From positions 62,001-126,000 of the forward strand of contig CAWKOX010000013.1 of the NCBI GenBank assembly GCA_963851095.1: DNA of 64,000 nt, given 5' to 3'. The notes under the pieces are model-generated. The model worked only from the letters and a program-made list of their open reading frames with translations, was not told the origin of the DNA and did no database searches. The position numbers were made by a program, and so were the translations under genes. This document shows, in pieces, positions 18,568 through 29,043 of the stretch. Position 1 is the stretch's first letter. Every line of letters begins with the position of its first letter. The DNA is from Oleispira sp963851095 (lineage in GTDB: Bacteria; Pseudomonadota; Gammaproteobacteria; Pseudomonadales; Oceanobacteraceae).

Positions 18568-19896
18568 AGCGAGATTTCTGCCTTAGTCTTTAGGCTAAAG
18601 GGTTGTGACTTAATCGGATTCGGTTTCATAAGAGGGTAAGAATCTTTTACCCCTGGTGCTTTTAATACCGGAAATTGTTGCTGCACCCAGCGCAATAATA
18701 AAACCGCTGGGCTATCCATCAAAAATCGTGCTTCAGGGTATTTCCAAAATAACTTATCGATACCGTCGTTGGGTTCAAAAGGCACATCCCCACGGCCATC
18801 ACCATCCATATCCCAACCTTGGTAATTACTCCAGTAGTTACCGGTATGAATACCATCGGCTTCTTGGCTCCATTCTTGTAGCTTATTAGAAACGTATTTC
18901 ACTTGAATCTGATTATCGATAAAGGTATTGCCCGATATTTTTACACCTTCAGAACCTGCGGTTAAATGAATACCAATTTCAGCATGTTCAATATGATTAT
19001 TTCGAAGGGTATTGTAGCCCGAGTTATAAATGAATAATCCTTTGCCATCACGGCCTAAAACTTTTTTGTCTGCAGGGGTCCATACATTTTTTATGACGTT
19101 ATCTTCAAACGTAGAATAGATAATAAAGTTAATCAAAAAACCATAATCTAGGCTGTTTTCAGTCACATTACCGCGAATTTCTAAATGACGTGAATTCATC
19201 ATGGCGTAACCCGCTCGTGTATTATAAGCGTAGTTATCCAGAATTTTATTATGGTAAGAATACATGTAGTGAATGCCGTAACGTAAGTCGTGTACGGTAT
19301 TTTGTGCGAGGGTATTATTGGTACTAGAAATTACGTACAAACCATCACGGGTTTTGCTAATATCATTACCGCGTACTTCGGTATTTTTCATATTAGAAAT
19401 TTGAATACCGTTGCCTCTATCGGCCGAGCGTAGAGAGTCGTTACCAATTACGGTATTATTTAAAATTTTATTATGCTCGCCACCCTCAAGCCAGATACCA
19501 AAAGTATCGCCTTCAAGATGAGCAGTTCTTAATAACGATGCCATTAGAATTTTCATCAGAATAAATGCCCGCATTTTGCTCTGTAAGATCGTCTCCCCAG
19601 TTGACGATGCGTAAAGAATCAATGGTCACATCTTTGGCATTAATTAAGATCCCATGACCTGTTCCTTGAGCATCGATGGTGGCATCGATACCGGATATCA
19701 TAATGCTATTGTTGATTACAAAATTCCCAAAATACTGACCAGACTGCAGCTTTACATGGTCGCCAGCTTGCGCTGAATCTAACGTTTTTTGTAAAGAATC
19801 TTGTGGGGTGACCTGCCAGGTTTTAGCATTGGCGCTAGGAAAAAATACGAGCAGGCTTATAAAAAAAAGCAGTGTCTTGAGTGACTTCAACCACAT
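18564..19896 (-). pseudogene. nosD: NosD copper-loading periplasmic protein, one +1 frameshift
   Basis: Two frames make up one gene. 19513-19896 encodes the signal peptide (LLFFISLLVFFPSANA) and first beta-helix turns; 18564-19622 in another frame carries the rest, from LEGDTFGIWLEGGEHNKI to the C-terminus. An extra base at about 19510-19515 (after KNCS) explains the break, and removing it gives 443 residues, the normal NosD size. Repeated N-x-I/N-T-V turns mark the right-handed beta helix. NosD scaffolds copper delivery to NosZ. The ATG at 19896 is preferred over a GTG two codons upstream. The frameshift could be a sequence error. Confidence 0.85.
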
Positions 19897-19941
19897 TCTC
19901 ACTTAAGCAGTTAATCATTAACGGTAATTATTAAATTACCA

Positions 19942-19980
19942 TAAAAAAAGCCCAGTGTTTAAAATACTAGGCTCTTTTTT
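19942..19980 (-). terminator. Rho-independent terminator after nosZ
   Basis: A stem of about 11 bp (AGCCCAGTGTT with AATACTAGGCT, one mismatch and one G-T pair) is flanked by A7 and T6. On the minus strand the hairpin is followed by a run of T, placing it between nosZ and nosD. nosDFYL therefore needs read-through or its own promoter. Confidence 0.75.
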
Positions 19981-20036
19981 AGGACTAAATAAATGTTTCT
20001 TGAGGTGGGTCATCTAGACCCACAACAAAGCGCTAA

Positions 20037-21989
20037 TTATTTAGCTTCAACCAACATACGGCCGCGCATTTCCATGTGAAGAGCGTGGCAGAACCAGTTG
20101 CAGTAATACCACTGAACACCTGGTTTACTGGCAGTAAAGGTGATCGAAGAAGTAGCTTGTGGACCTACTTCCATCTGAACACCATGGTTAGTCATACAGA
20201 AACCGTGGGTTACGTCTTCAATGTTATCAAGGTTAGTCACAACAACCGTTACTTCGTTGCCTTCTTTAACTTTAAACTCAGACAAGCCAAACATAGGCGC
20301 AACAGAGGTCATGTAAACACGAACTTTATTACCATCACGAATAACCTTGTTATCTGTTTCTACGTTTACGCCATCGCGCTTCGCCATCGCAACCGTTTCT
20401 GCAAACATTGGATCATCACGAGTCCATATTTTCTTAGGTTTAATTTTGCTACGGTGAACCAATAGAGCAGTCATGTGGTTCTGCGAACGTTGGGCCATCG
20501 TGTACCAGCTTCATCTCGTCGCCCGAAATATCAATCAACTGATCGTTCTCTGGGCGTAATGGGCCAACGGGTAAGAATCTATCTTTCGAGAACTTACACA
20601 GTACCACTAACCATTTACCATCAGCGTCACGAGACTCACCCATTGTTGTATGGTTGTGTCCTGGTTGGTAGTGAACATCTAGCTTTTGACGAAGGTAGTT
20701 AACTTTTTCACCTTGGTAAGCGGCAATGGCGTCTTTTACATTCCACTTGGCAATCTGGCTATCTAAGAACAAGGTCGTATACGCATTACCCTTTGTTATC
20801 AAAAGCCGTGTGTAGTGGCCCTAAACCGAGTTCTGGTTCAGCAACAATCGTATCGCGGGGCTTAATTTTGTCAGCGAATAAGATCATCTAACTTATCAAT
20901 CGCAATAACGGAAACGGTTGGAGAAAGCTTTACCGTTAACAGCAAAGTATTCACCAGCTAGGAGATGTATTAACACCATGTGGAGACTTAGGTACAGGAA
21001 TATAACGCGTAAGTTCTGAACCTTTACGGCCATCTAAAACAGGAACGTTATTGCCATTGTAAGTTTTGAATTTACCTGCTTTAACAGCCGCTTCACAACG
21101 AGCTAAGCTAAAACAACAAGCGTGGTCACGCTCAGAAGAAACCATTTCGCCTAAAGTCATACCCATTTCAGAGTTATAACAAGTCGATGCGAAATATTTA
21201 CCGTCGTAATCAGCGTCGGTATTATCTAGGTTACCGTCAACGATTACCTGAAAAGCAACTTCCATCTTTTCAGCATCAACAACGCTGAAAATAGAGCGGT
21301 AGGTGCTAACATCTTCAAGAGATGCTTTACCGTCGTTATTTAATGGAATTTCGAACTCTCCATTACAAATAACGTACTTAGTATAAGGTACTTTTTGTAC
21401 ACGAAGACCATGAACAGCTTGTACGTTAGGAATAGTAATGAATTTTATCGGTTTTCATTACATCACAACGAATACGCGCAACACGAGAGTTGGCTTTATC
21501 ATTAATGAAAACATACTTACCGTCGTAGTGACCGTCTTGCATACTCATGTGAGGGTGATGCGAGTCACCGGCAAGAAGATGATCGCCATCGCCACGAATG
21601 CGTTTTGATTCGTCGGTTAAACCCCAGCCTGTAGCGCTATCGATGTTGAATACAGGAATACGCATTAGTTCACGCATGGATGGAACACCTAGGATGCGAA
21701 CTTCACCCGAGTGACCGCCACTCCAGAAACCATAATATTCGTCTAGTTCACCAGGGTGAACAAATGCTTTATTTCCACCGGCTTCAGCAGCTTGTGCTTT
21801 AGCAGACGCCGCAAACATCGCAGCAGTCATTGGAATTGCGCCAGCACCAGCAGCTAATGCGCCCGCACCTAGAAAGCCACGACGGCTGATTTCCATTTTA
21901 GTTTCTAGGCTGGTTGCTTCAGCTGTCTCTACTTGGCTTTCTACCTGATTCTCTAATTGAGAGTCAATTGGATGTTCATTCTTATCCAT
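20037..21989 (-). pseudogene. nosZ: Nitrous-oxide reductase NosZ (clade I, Tat-exported), six +1 frameshifts
   Basis: NosZ reduces N2O to N2 in the periplasm. The N-terminus has a Tat signal (SRRGFLGAGALAAGAG), and the C-terminus has the CuA site CNWFCHALHMEM. CuZ-type histidine segments (GDSHHPHMSMQDGHYDGK, EPHD) are present. The frame is broken by six single extra bases, near 21440, 20959, 20928, 20880, 20790 and 20466. Between them all three frames carry conserved NosZ sequence in order (ITIPNVQAVHGLRVQ, YFAVNGK, LSPTVSVIAIDKLDDL, FADKIKPRDTIVAEPELG, LLVHRSKIKPKKIW). The span of 1953 bases minus six is exactly 649 codons, so the repaired protein is 648 residues, the normal length. No stop lies in the restored frame. 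Confidence 0.93.
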
Positions 21990-22045
21990 GATATTCCCTT
22001 CTTCTTTTAGGTTTTATTAAAACAATTTATAACGTTACTTAAAGG

Positions 22046-24208
22046 TTATTCAACAATGCGAATAGGCTCGGCCGGAGTCGCTTTTTGTTTAGCGCGTTTA
22101 AGTTTTTTCTGCTTAAGAATCAGTGGTGGGCACTTGTTCTCATTTTGATAAGTCACTTGGCAATCCAAGCAGTGGTGGCATTCGCGTAAATTGATCTCAC
22201 CATTGGGTTCGATAGCCCCAATCTCACATTCAACAGCGCACAGCTGGCAAGGATCTCCACATTCTTTACGACGCTTCAACCAGTCAAATAAGCGAACACC
22301 TGAAGGGACTGCGATGGCAGCACCGAGTGGACAAATATAACGGCAATACACTTTGCGACTGAATACAGACATTAAAATCAAGGCGCTTGCGTATAAGATG
22401 AAAGGCCAGTCGCGATCAAAGCTTAAGAGGAAAACAGTTTTAAATGGCTCAACTTCTGCATATACCTCTGCCGTTTGCAGAGATTCTAAAGACAAGCCGA
22501 ATAGAGCAAACAGGATTAAATATTTAATAGCCCATAAGCGTTCGTGGATCGCAAAAGGCACAACGTATTGAGGAATTTTTAATTTAACCGCAAGCTCACC
22601 AACCAATTCTTGTAAGGCTCCAAAAGGGCATAGCCAGCCGCAAAAGATACCGCGTCCCCACAACAGAATGGTGATTGCGATGAACATCCAAAGGCAGAAG
22701 ATGATGGGGTCTAGTAAAAAGGTTTCCCAGTGAAATTCTGTCATTAAGGCTTTCATAAACGTCAATACGTTTACGACGGACACTTGGCCAAGAGAATACC
22801 AACCAACAAACAGTACGGTATAGATTAAGAAAGCACGGCGGAAGGTATGTAGAAAGCGAGGGAACTTTACCAGCCAGTCTTGCAAGAAAATAACGATAAT
22901 AATCAAAATCATACTAATGATTAAAATGGTCACAGGGATTTGCTTGGCAATCCAAACCTGCTGCCACATAGGTAGATCGGTGATGCTTTGTTTAGCTTCA
23001 ACAAAAGGGCGATCAAGGTACGTTTCTATGGGCTGATAGTGAGTTTTGAAGCTGCTAAAAATACTGTCTAGTGGCCCTGTTTGGCGACGAACTAATAATT
23101 CAACTTCCCATTCAGCACCCGGGTTAAATTTGTGATGATCTCGAATAATAAAAATCGACATTTCTTCAAAGCGAGGAGCGCCGTCGGCATAAATATCATT
23201 AACACGATATTGATCCAAATCGCGGAAGCTAAAAACATTATCGCCTTGATGAATCTGGATACGGTCGAAGATTCCTCCACGTACATAGCCAGAGCCTTTA
23301 AAAGAAAAGCCATTACTCATTAACGCTAAGGCATGCTCACCTTCTTTTAATTGGCCTTGTAGCCATTCGTATTCACTATCACCTAGTAAATTACGGCCAA
23401 TCGTTGGGATATTTAATTGGGTGTAATAAAGGTCAATGAAAGAGGCATCACCTTCTTCTTTTGAAAGAGGTGTATCTAGCTCACCATCGGTGCCTATAAA
23501 GGAGTCTTCAACTTGATTATTTTTAAGCAGCATGCGACGAATAGAGCCGTCGCCAGTTAGTTGAGTCCAATTGGATGGCTGGTAAACGTCTTGCTTAATG
23601 TTCGCAATCGGTAGTACGTCTTCTTCTAAAACTTCAATAATGCCTAGGTGTTTAGCGACTTCTTTGGCAGAACGCATAATGCCCAGGTTCACCACCATAA
23701 CGGTTACGGTTGCGCCGGATAGCCCATCAATGTGAATACTGTTATTTTCGCCCTGACCACCGATTTTCACTAGATCAGTTGACATGAAACCTGAGTATTG
23801 ATCAGTAAACGTATGGAGTTTGTGTTCTGGAATACCAATAAGCAAGATAGGTTCGTGATGTTCTAATACATGTACGGATACGATTTTTCCTTCGGTATCC
23901 ATAAGTACTAAGCTATTTACTGGCTCGCCTGAGTAGGCAGGAATTAATGCAATATCGTCAGTTTCAAAAGCATAACCCAGTACCTCGTCTTCTTTTTTGA
24001 TCGTCCAGAAAGCCAGATCGCCTTCTTCTAGAACTTCAGATTTAGTACCGATAGACGTTGCATCAGGGAAAGCCGCTTCAATAAAGGGTTCTGCTGGTTT
24101 TACAGGGCTAACGTTTAAGCCAGCAGAGAATACAGCACTAGACACTAAAAGCATTAGTGTCAGAAAAACACATTTAATGTTTAAAAAATGATGGGCTAGT
24201 GATTTCAC
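22046..24208 (-). CDS. nosR: NosR, flavin/iron-sulphur protein for N2O reduction
   Basis: The 720-residue protein has a signal sequence, a periplasmic FMN-binding domain with the flavinylation motif DGLSGATVT (about residue 160), and several membrane helices. Two cytoplasmic CxxxCP motifs (FCGWLCPFGALQE and YCRYICPLGAA) are present, followed by a C-terminal double ferredoxin-like cluster (CGDPCQLCAVEC and CHHCLDCQ). NosR passes electrons to NosZ and is needed for nos expression. It is intact, unlike nosZ and nosD downstream. Two FNR/DNR-type boxes lie upstream. Confidence 0.95.
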   Translation of the reverse strand: MKSLAHHFLNIKCVFLTLMLLVSSAVFSAGLNVSPVKPAEPFIEAAFPDATSIGTKSEVLEEGDLAFWTIKKEDEVLGYAFETDDIALIPAYSGEPVNSLVLMDTEGKIVSVHVLEHHEPILLIGIPEHKLHTFTDQYSGFMSTDLVKIGGQGENNSIHIDGLSGATVTVMVVNLGIMRSAKEVAKHLGIIEVLEEDVLPIANIKQDVYQPSNWTQLTGDGSIRRMLLKNNQVEDSFIGTDGELDTPLSKEEGDASFIDLYYTQLNIPTIGRNLLGDSEYEWLQGQLKEGEHALALMSNGFSFKGSGYVRGGIFDRIQIHQGDNVFSFRDLDQYRVNDIYADGAPRFEEMSIFIIRDHHKFNPGAEWEVELLVRRQTGPLDSIFSSFKTHYQPIETYLDRPFVEAKQSITDLPMWQQVWIAKQIPVTILIISMILIIIVIFLQDWLVKFPRFLHTFRRAFLIYTVLFVGWYSLGQVSVVNVLTFMKALMTEFHWETFLLDPIIFCLWMFIAITILLWGRGIFCGWLCPFGALQELVGELAVKLKIPQYVVPFAIHERLWAIKYLILFALFGLSLESLQTAEVYAEVEPFKTVFLLSFDRDWPFILYASALILMSVFSRKVYCRYICPLGAAIAVPSGVRLFDWLKRRKECGDPCQLCAVECEIGAIEPNGEINLRECHHCLDCQVTYQNENKCPPLILKQKKLKRAKQKATPAEPIRIVE

Positions 24209-24262
24209 TTTTAGACCTTACTTGCGGTGTTTTGAATATGACCACAAGTACTATCTACCTAG

Positions 24263-24279
24263 TGCGACAATTTGTCACA
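24263..24279. promoter_or_regulatory. 17-bp palindrome in the nosR leader region
   Basis: TGCGACAATTTGTCACA is symmetric apart from one C/T pair and the central base. It lies 55 bases upstream of the nosR start and downstream of both FNR-type boxes, a repressor-like position. I could not assign it to a known regulator. Confidence 0.4.
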
Positions 24280-24297
24280 TGCCGTTAGTTGGGTTTA

Positions 24298-24311
24298 TTG
24301 ACCTGTATCAA
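24298..24311. promoter_or_regulatory. FNR/DNR-type box, one mismatch (nosR promoter)
   Basis: TTGACCTGTATCAA matches the TTGATNNNNATCAA consensus except for one base. Its centre lies 72 bases from the perfect box and about 96 bases from the nosR start. Confidence 0.6.
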
Positions 24312-24369
24312 AATAAGCGAGTAAGTTTTCTCAAACTTATTTTCACTCAGAAAATAAGAAAAAATAAGT

Positions 24370-24383
24370 TTGATTTAGATCAA
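24370..24383. promoter_or_regulatory. Perfect FNR/ANR/DNR box upstream of nosR
   Basis: TTGATTTAGATCAA is an exact match to the TTGATNNNNATCAA consensus for CRP/FNR-family oxygen or NO regulators. It lies about 162 bases before the nosR ATG, with an AT-rich stretch (TTATTT) about 20 bases downstream on the minus strand that could be a -10. Anaerobic or NO-dependent activation of nos is the likely role. Confidence 0.75.
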
Positions 24384-24415
24384 TTTTTTCTAGGGATTTT
24401 TTCTATAAAACTCCA

Positions 24416-25732
24416 TTAACTTGCAACTGTCTGTTTTTGTCTCGTCATTATTTCTGAATCATTTTTCACAACAAGTTGAGTGTCAAATTGAGTGATTTTT
24501 TTCTCGCTCTCTAAAATATTATGAATGACAAAATCCATTAAATCCTCAACTCGGCCACCATCAAGTTCAATTGGCGCTCGCATAATAATTTCAATACCTT
24601 CGGGGTGTCCTGCAAGGGTAATAAAGAGTGCTGTGGTATCAAACTCAGGCGGAATAAAATAACATTTACTCGCTTCAAACCCCGGCCCGCTAAGCATTTC
24701 AATGTTTAACAGCCCCAAATTTGAGATAACACCGCTGGTTCGAAATTGTCCATTTTTTCGACGTTTATCAACCAGTCGACTGTTGCTATTGAAAATCGTT
24801 TTTTGTGGAACCCAGTTTAATAGGTGAAAAGGAAAAAAACGGAAGAAGCGAGGGATGTCGGCTTCTCTTTTATCGGCTAGCTGCGCTTTAATATCTTGAC
24901 TCCACTGCGCTGCATCGGTATCACGGTTAACATTTACCACAATACCGCCGGTTAGATTACCCGTAGAGTTTAGCCCTTCTTGATGAGGTCTCATATCTAC
25001 AGGAATCTGGAAGCGTACAGTATCTTCACCGTGTAAACGGCTGAAGCGAGCGGTTTCTAGCGCCACTTTTGCTAATACACCTTTATGTTTTCCCACGAGC
25101 GTTCGACGCACCCAGCGAGACGTCATCTGCTTCTGTTCTTCGGTTATTTTTGATGGTTGGCCGGTAGGCGCTGCGACATCATTGCCAAGATCGGAGGCCA
25201 TTGTGTGGTTGTTCACTGATTTGGCCAGTTCCATATCGGTAATACTGCTGTTCTCGCCCACTGCTTTCTCGCCGCGTAAACAGCGGAATACATCGTTAGC
25301 AAAATGAAGTGTACCGCGACCATCCATCGCGCCATGATGGGTTCTAAACAAAACAAATGACTTATTCAGGTTCTTATTGATGACAACCAGAACTTCACTG
25401 CTAGGGCCGGTACGTACGTTAAGAGGGGCGAGTAAAAAATCGGCATCGTCATTGCTTAGGCCATCCCAGTTGCTTTCGATAACACGAAGCGGTGTGCTGT
25501 ACTCACTATCAACCCAACGGCTAAAACCAAGATGGCCTTTTAATATCACTCGGCTGCCTGGATTAGCGTATGAGGCTTTTGTGATCGCGCGGCGAAAGGC
25601 ATCGACATCGATATCGGCATTGCCTTCGACGACCATCTGATTCATACAGGGAGTGAACCGCTGGCCATTTTTAACGCTATCACAGCTTACGTAGTAGCGT
25701 TCAATTGTAGAAAGTGGACGTTGATAAGTCAT
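24416..25732 (-). CDS. Condensation/WS-DGAT-like acyltransferase (HHxxxDG)
   Basis: The 438-residue soluble protein has the catalytic motif of the chloramphenicol-acetyltransferase/condensation superfamily in RTHHGAMDGRGT (about residues 134-145). A second conserved segment, VDMRPHQ then NLTGGIVVNVN (about 255-280), resembles the wax-ester synthase/PapA type. Such enzymes make esters or amides from acyl-CoA or acyl-carrier thioesters. It is the last gene of the seven-gene operon, overlapping the RND pump gene by four bases. Its 3' end abuts the nosR promoter region. The substrate is unknown. Confidence 0.7.
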   Translation of the reverse strand: MTYQRPLSTIERYYVSCDSVKNGQRFTPCMNQMVVEGNADIDVDAFRRAITKASYANPGSRVILKGHLGFSRWVDSEYSTPLRVIESNWDGLSNDDADFLLAPLNVRTGPSSEVLVVINKNLNKSFVLFRTHHGAMDGRGTLHFANDVFRCLRGEKAVGENSSITDMELAKSVNNHTMASDLGNDVAAPTGQPSKITEEQKQMTSRWVRRTLVGKHKGVLAKVALETARFSRLHGEDTVRFQIPVDMRPHQEGLNSTGNLTGGIVVNVNRDTDAAQWSQDIKAQLADKREADIPRFFRFFPFHLLNWVPQKTIFNSNSRLVDKRRKNGQFRTSGVISNLGLLNIEMLSGPGFEASKCYFIPPEFDTTALFITLAGHPEGIEIIMRAPIELDGGRVEDLMDFVIHNILESEKKITQFDTQLVVKNDSEIMTRQKQTVAS

Positions 25733-28700
25733 ACAGAAAATCCTTCTTTATTATTTTTTGCGTCTTGCCAGCCAGCTTCCCAGCTTGAAGAAAGAACATC
25801 ATCTTGGTAGGGGCTTGTTTTATTTTTCTTATTACTGCCTTGCTGAAATCCTTGTTGATAAGCCAGTTCAACAGAGTCTGTAATGATGTTTTTACGGCGA
25901 ATTTTATTAGAAAGGTTGGTTAAGCTAATTAACCACTGGTCTAATAATAAATAACTGGCAGGAACCAGTAGCAAGCTAATGAAGGTCGCAAACAAAACAC
26001 CAAAAGCGAGAGATACCGCCATCGGAATTAAAAACTGAGCTTGGATGCTGGTTTCTAAAATCAATGGTGTTAGGCCGACAAAGGTTGTTAAAGAGGTTAA
26101 AAGAATTGGGCGGAAACGTTTTTTACCGGCATCGCAGACTGCGACAAAGACTGCGTGACCTTCTTCTCGCTGTTGGTTGATGTAGTTCATTAGCACGAGG
26201 TTATCGTTCACCACAACGCCACTGACCGCGACCATGCCGACAAATGACCAAAGGGTGAGCTCTAAATCCAAAAGAAGGTGGCCGACCAGTGAGCCAAGTA
26301 ATCCGAAGGGAATCGCAAAGAGTACTAATAAAGGTTGGCTATAAGAAGCAAAGAGCACGGCCATCATCAAGTACATAGCCAGAATGGCGATAAGGTAACC
26401 CTTACTTAAAATGTTCAAGAAAGACGCGATGCTCTTTTGCTGGCCTGCGGTGCTCCAACGAATACCTGGATGGTCATTAACGATTTGATCCAGCTGGTGT
26501 TCCTTTAGAGCGCTTTTGATTTGAGAAGCAGAATTTTTCTGGCTGTTAATATACGCACTAACCGAGACAATGCGCTGTTGGTCGTAACGTTTAATGTGAT
26601 TACGGGCAGGCTGATATTCAATATTGGCAATGGTTGATAAACTCACATACTGATTATTCGGCAGCTTGATTGGAAGGTTCTCTAGGAACCACATGGAAGA
26701 GCGTTCATCTTCTGGCAAACCTAGCCAGACATTAATCTCATCGTCTTGTGTTTGAATGTTTTGAACGTCAGCACCCTGGTAGGCATTATGCACTTGCGAG
26801 AGCACCTGCTGTAAAGAAAGATCAAGGGCAATGGCGTTATCTTTTAATTGGATATTGGCTTGCTGCTTAGCACTGCTAATTGAGTCGCGAATATCATAGC
26901 TGCCCTCAAACTCTGCTAGCACTTCTTTTAACTGATCGGCAGCGCTGGTGAGTTGAGCGAGATCGTAGCCTGAAAACTCAATATTAATATCGGGCTTAGC
27001 CGGATTCAAACTCGCACTGAATTGTATATCTTCGATATCGGAAATCGTGCCTGTTAGCTCACGCCAGCGGCGTACCAGTTCTTGGCCACTATATTGGCGA
27101 GCATTGCCTGTTGATAACTCCAATGTGACTTGAGCGGTATGATCGAGGTCTTTATTTAGGTCTTGGTTGGATATTTTATTCTTAGGTCCAATGACTGAAT
27201 AGATATGCAAGATTGTTGGCTGTGTTTCTTGCTGGGTTTCATTTTTAAGTTGATTGGCCGCGGTAACGAGTTGATCAATCGCAGCTTTCGTTTTATATCT
27301 AGGCGAGCCTTCCGGAAAACTCACATTGGCAATCACGACATCAGCCTCGATTGCCGAGAATAGTGCGACTCGCATCCAGCCGGTCGAGACGACAACCATA
27401 AAAATAATGAAGATTAAACTAAAGCCGATAACAACTAAGCCTTTGTTATGCAGTGAACGAATGAGCATTGGCTGATAAATCGTATTAATAAAATAATCGA
27501 GAGCATGGCTAAATGCGTTTTGAATGTTTGTTAATGGGTTAGGATTTTTAGTGCTGTCGTTATTAGATTGTTCTGCTTTAGATTTTTTTGATTTAGCGCC
27601 AGACAAGTGAGCAGGCAAGATATAAATCGATTCTAATAAAGAAAATATCAAGGTTAAAATAACAACGATAGGAATTGCCTGCATTAACTTACCCTCAGGC
27701 CCAGGTAAGAATAACAGCGGTAAAAATGCCACTATGCTGGTAGCGATCGCGAAAAATATCGGTTTGTAGACTTGGTATGTACCTTCTAATGCACCAGAGC
27801 GACCGTAGTTTCCCAGTTGGTTTTGCTGATGCACTGATTCCCCTACAACAACGGCATCATCGACAACGATACCTAAGACAAGAATGAATGCGAACAGGGA
27901 AATAACATTAATAGAGACATCAAAGAATGGCATGAAAAATAAACTGCCAAAAAATGAAAAAGGAATGCCAAGGCTAACCCAAAAAGATAAGCGCGCATTC
28001 AAAAATAACAGTAAAACAACAAACAATAATAATAAGCCAGTAAAGGCATTATCTAATAAAAGATCGATACGGCTTTTAAAATGCTTAGAGTCATCTTGCC
28101 ATATATGCAGCTGCATATTGTCGGGCAGTTGAACTTGATCGATGTAGTTGTTTAAGCTTTTAGCAATATCCATAATGTTTTGATCGCCAATGCGATAAAT
28201 ATCGATGGATACCGCAGGCTTATTATCAAAGCTGGCTTGATTTTCATGACTGTAGCGATTATCGGTAATACTGGCGATGTCTTTTAATTTTACTTCAGCG
28301 CCTTCGCTATTAGACAATATAACAATGTTATTAAAACCTTCAGTGGTTTCTCTTTTTTCATCGGAAGTGATTAATACATTGCCCTCTTGAGTTTTTAATA
28401 AGCCGCCAGGAAGTTGACCAGATTGCTGCTGAATGAGTGTATTAACTTGCGAGAAGGTAACGTCATATTTTTCTAAGTTATGCGAAGGAATGTTAATTTC
28501 AATTTTTGATTGCTTAATGTCTTCCAAATCGATGATGCTAATGTTATCGAATTCAAGCAGCTCTTGACGTACATTACGCATGGTTTTAGCAAGGTCGGCG
28601 TAATGCGAGTCGCCACTTAAAATAAGTTTTGCAACGCGATTGCGAACATTTAGTTCTTTGATTTCAGGCAGGCCAGCATCCAACGGCAATATGTTCGCGC

Positions 28701-29043
28701 TTTGAATGCGGTTCTTAACTTCGTCTAAAATATTTTTAGTCACAAAGCCATCAGCGACATCGAGTGTAATAGAACAAATGCCTTCGTAAGCGGTAGAGGT
28801 AAGATCAAGGGTGCCAGGAATGTCGTAAATACGCTTTTCTATGGGCTTGCAAATAGTTGCCTCAACGGTTTCGACCGTTGCGCCAGGCAGTAAGGTTTGA
28901 ATACCAATACGCTCTAAAGAAACGTTCGGTATTAATTCCATACGCGTACTGGGAATGGTCAGAATACCCAGTACAAAAATAGAAAACATAAATAGATTGG
29001 CCGCGACCGGATTATTGACGAACCACTTGATGGAGTACTTCAT
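25729..29043 (-). CDS. RND-family inner-membrane efflux pump
   Basis: The 1104-residue protein has the AcrB/CusA-type duplicated layout. TM1 starts near the N-terminus, the periplasmic porter loops follow, and TM4 carries the proton-relay GIVVDDAVVVGE. The second half repeats this with TM10 segment GVVVNDNLVLMNY. Together with the adaptor encoded just upstream and an outer-membrane channel from elsewhere, it would export a small molecule. The C-terminal 60 residues are a hydrophilic tail (GFQQGSNKKNKTSPYQ) longer than usual. Placement between two acyltransferase genes suggests it exports the operon's own product. Confidence 0.92.
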   Translation of the reverse strand: MKYSIKWFVNNPVAANLFMFSIFVLGILTIPSTRMELIPNVSLERIGIQTLLPGATVETVEATICKPIEKRIYDIPGTLDLTSTAYEGICSITLDVADGFVTKNILDEVKNRIQSANILPLDAGLPEIKELNVRNRVAKLILSGDSHYADLAKTMRNVRQELLEFDNISIIDLEDIKQSKIEINIPSHNLEKYDVTFSQVNTLIQQQSGQLPGGLLKTQEGNVLITSDEKRETTEGFNNIVILSNSEGAEVKLKDIASITDNRYSHENQASFDNKPAVSIDIYRIGDQNIMDIAKSLNNYIDQVQLPDNMQLHIWQDDSKHFKSRIDLLLDNAFTGLLLLFVVLLLFLNARLSFWVSLGIPFSFFGSLFFMPFFDVSINVISLFAFILVLGIVVDDAVVVGESVHQQNQLGNYGRSGALEGTYQVYKPIFFAIATSIVAFLPLLFLPGPEGKLMQAIPIVVILTLIFSLLESIYILPAHLSGAKSKKSKAEQSNNDSTKNPNPLTNIQNAFSHALDYFINTIYQPMLIRSLHNKGLVVIGFSLIFIIFMVVVSTGWMRVALFSAIEADVVIANVSFPEGSPRYKTKAAIDQLVTAANQLKNETQQETQPTILHIYSVIGPKNKISNQDLNKDLDHTAQVTLELSTGNARQYSGQELVRRWRELTGTISDIEDIQFSASLNPAKPDINIEFSGYDLAQLTSAADQLKEVLAEFEGSYDIRDSISSAKQQANIQLKDNAIALDLSLQQVLSQVHNAYQGADVQNIQTQDDEINVWLGLPEDERSSMWFLENLPIKLPNNQYVSLSTIANIEYQPARNHIKRYDQQRIVSVSAYINSQKNSASQIKSALKEHQLDQIVNDHPGIRWSTAGQQKSIASFLNILSKGYLIAILAMYLMMAVLFASYSQPLLVLFAIPFGLLGSLVGHLLLDLELTLWSFVGMVAVSGVVVNDNLVLMNYINQQREEGHAVFVAVCDAGKKRFRPILLTSLTTFVGLTPLILETSIQAQFLIPMAVSLAFGVLFATFISLLLVPASYLLLDQWLISLTNLSNKIRRKNIITDSVELAYQQGFQQGSNKKNKTSPYQDDVLSSSWEAGWQDAKNNKEGFSV

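Noticed and set aside
20076..20465. 129-codon open frame on the plus strand within nosZ
   Set aside because: It lies opposite the conserved CuA end of NosZ and has no family features. It is a shadow frame.
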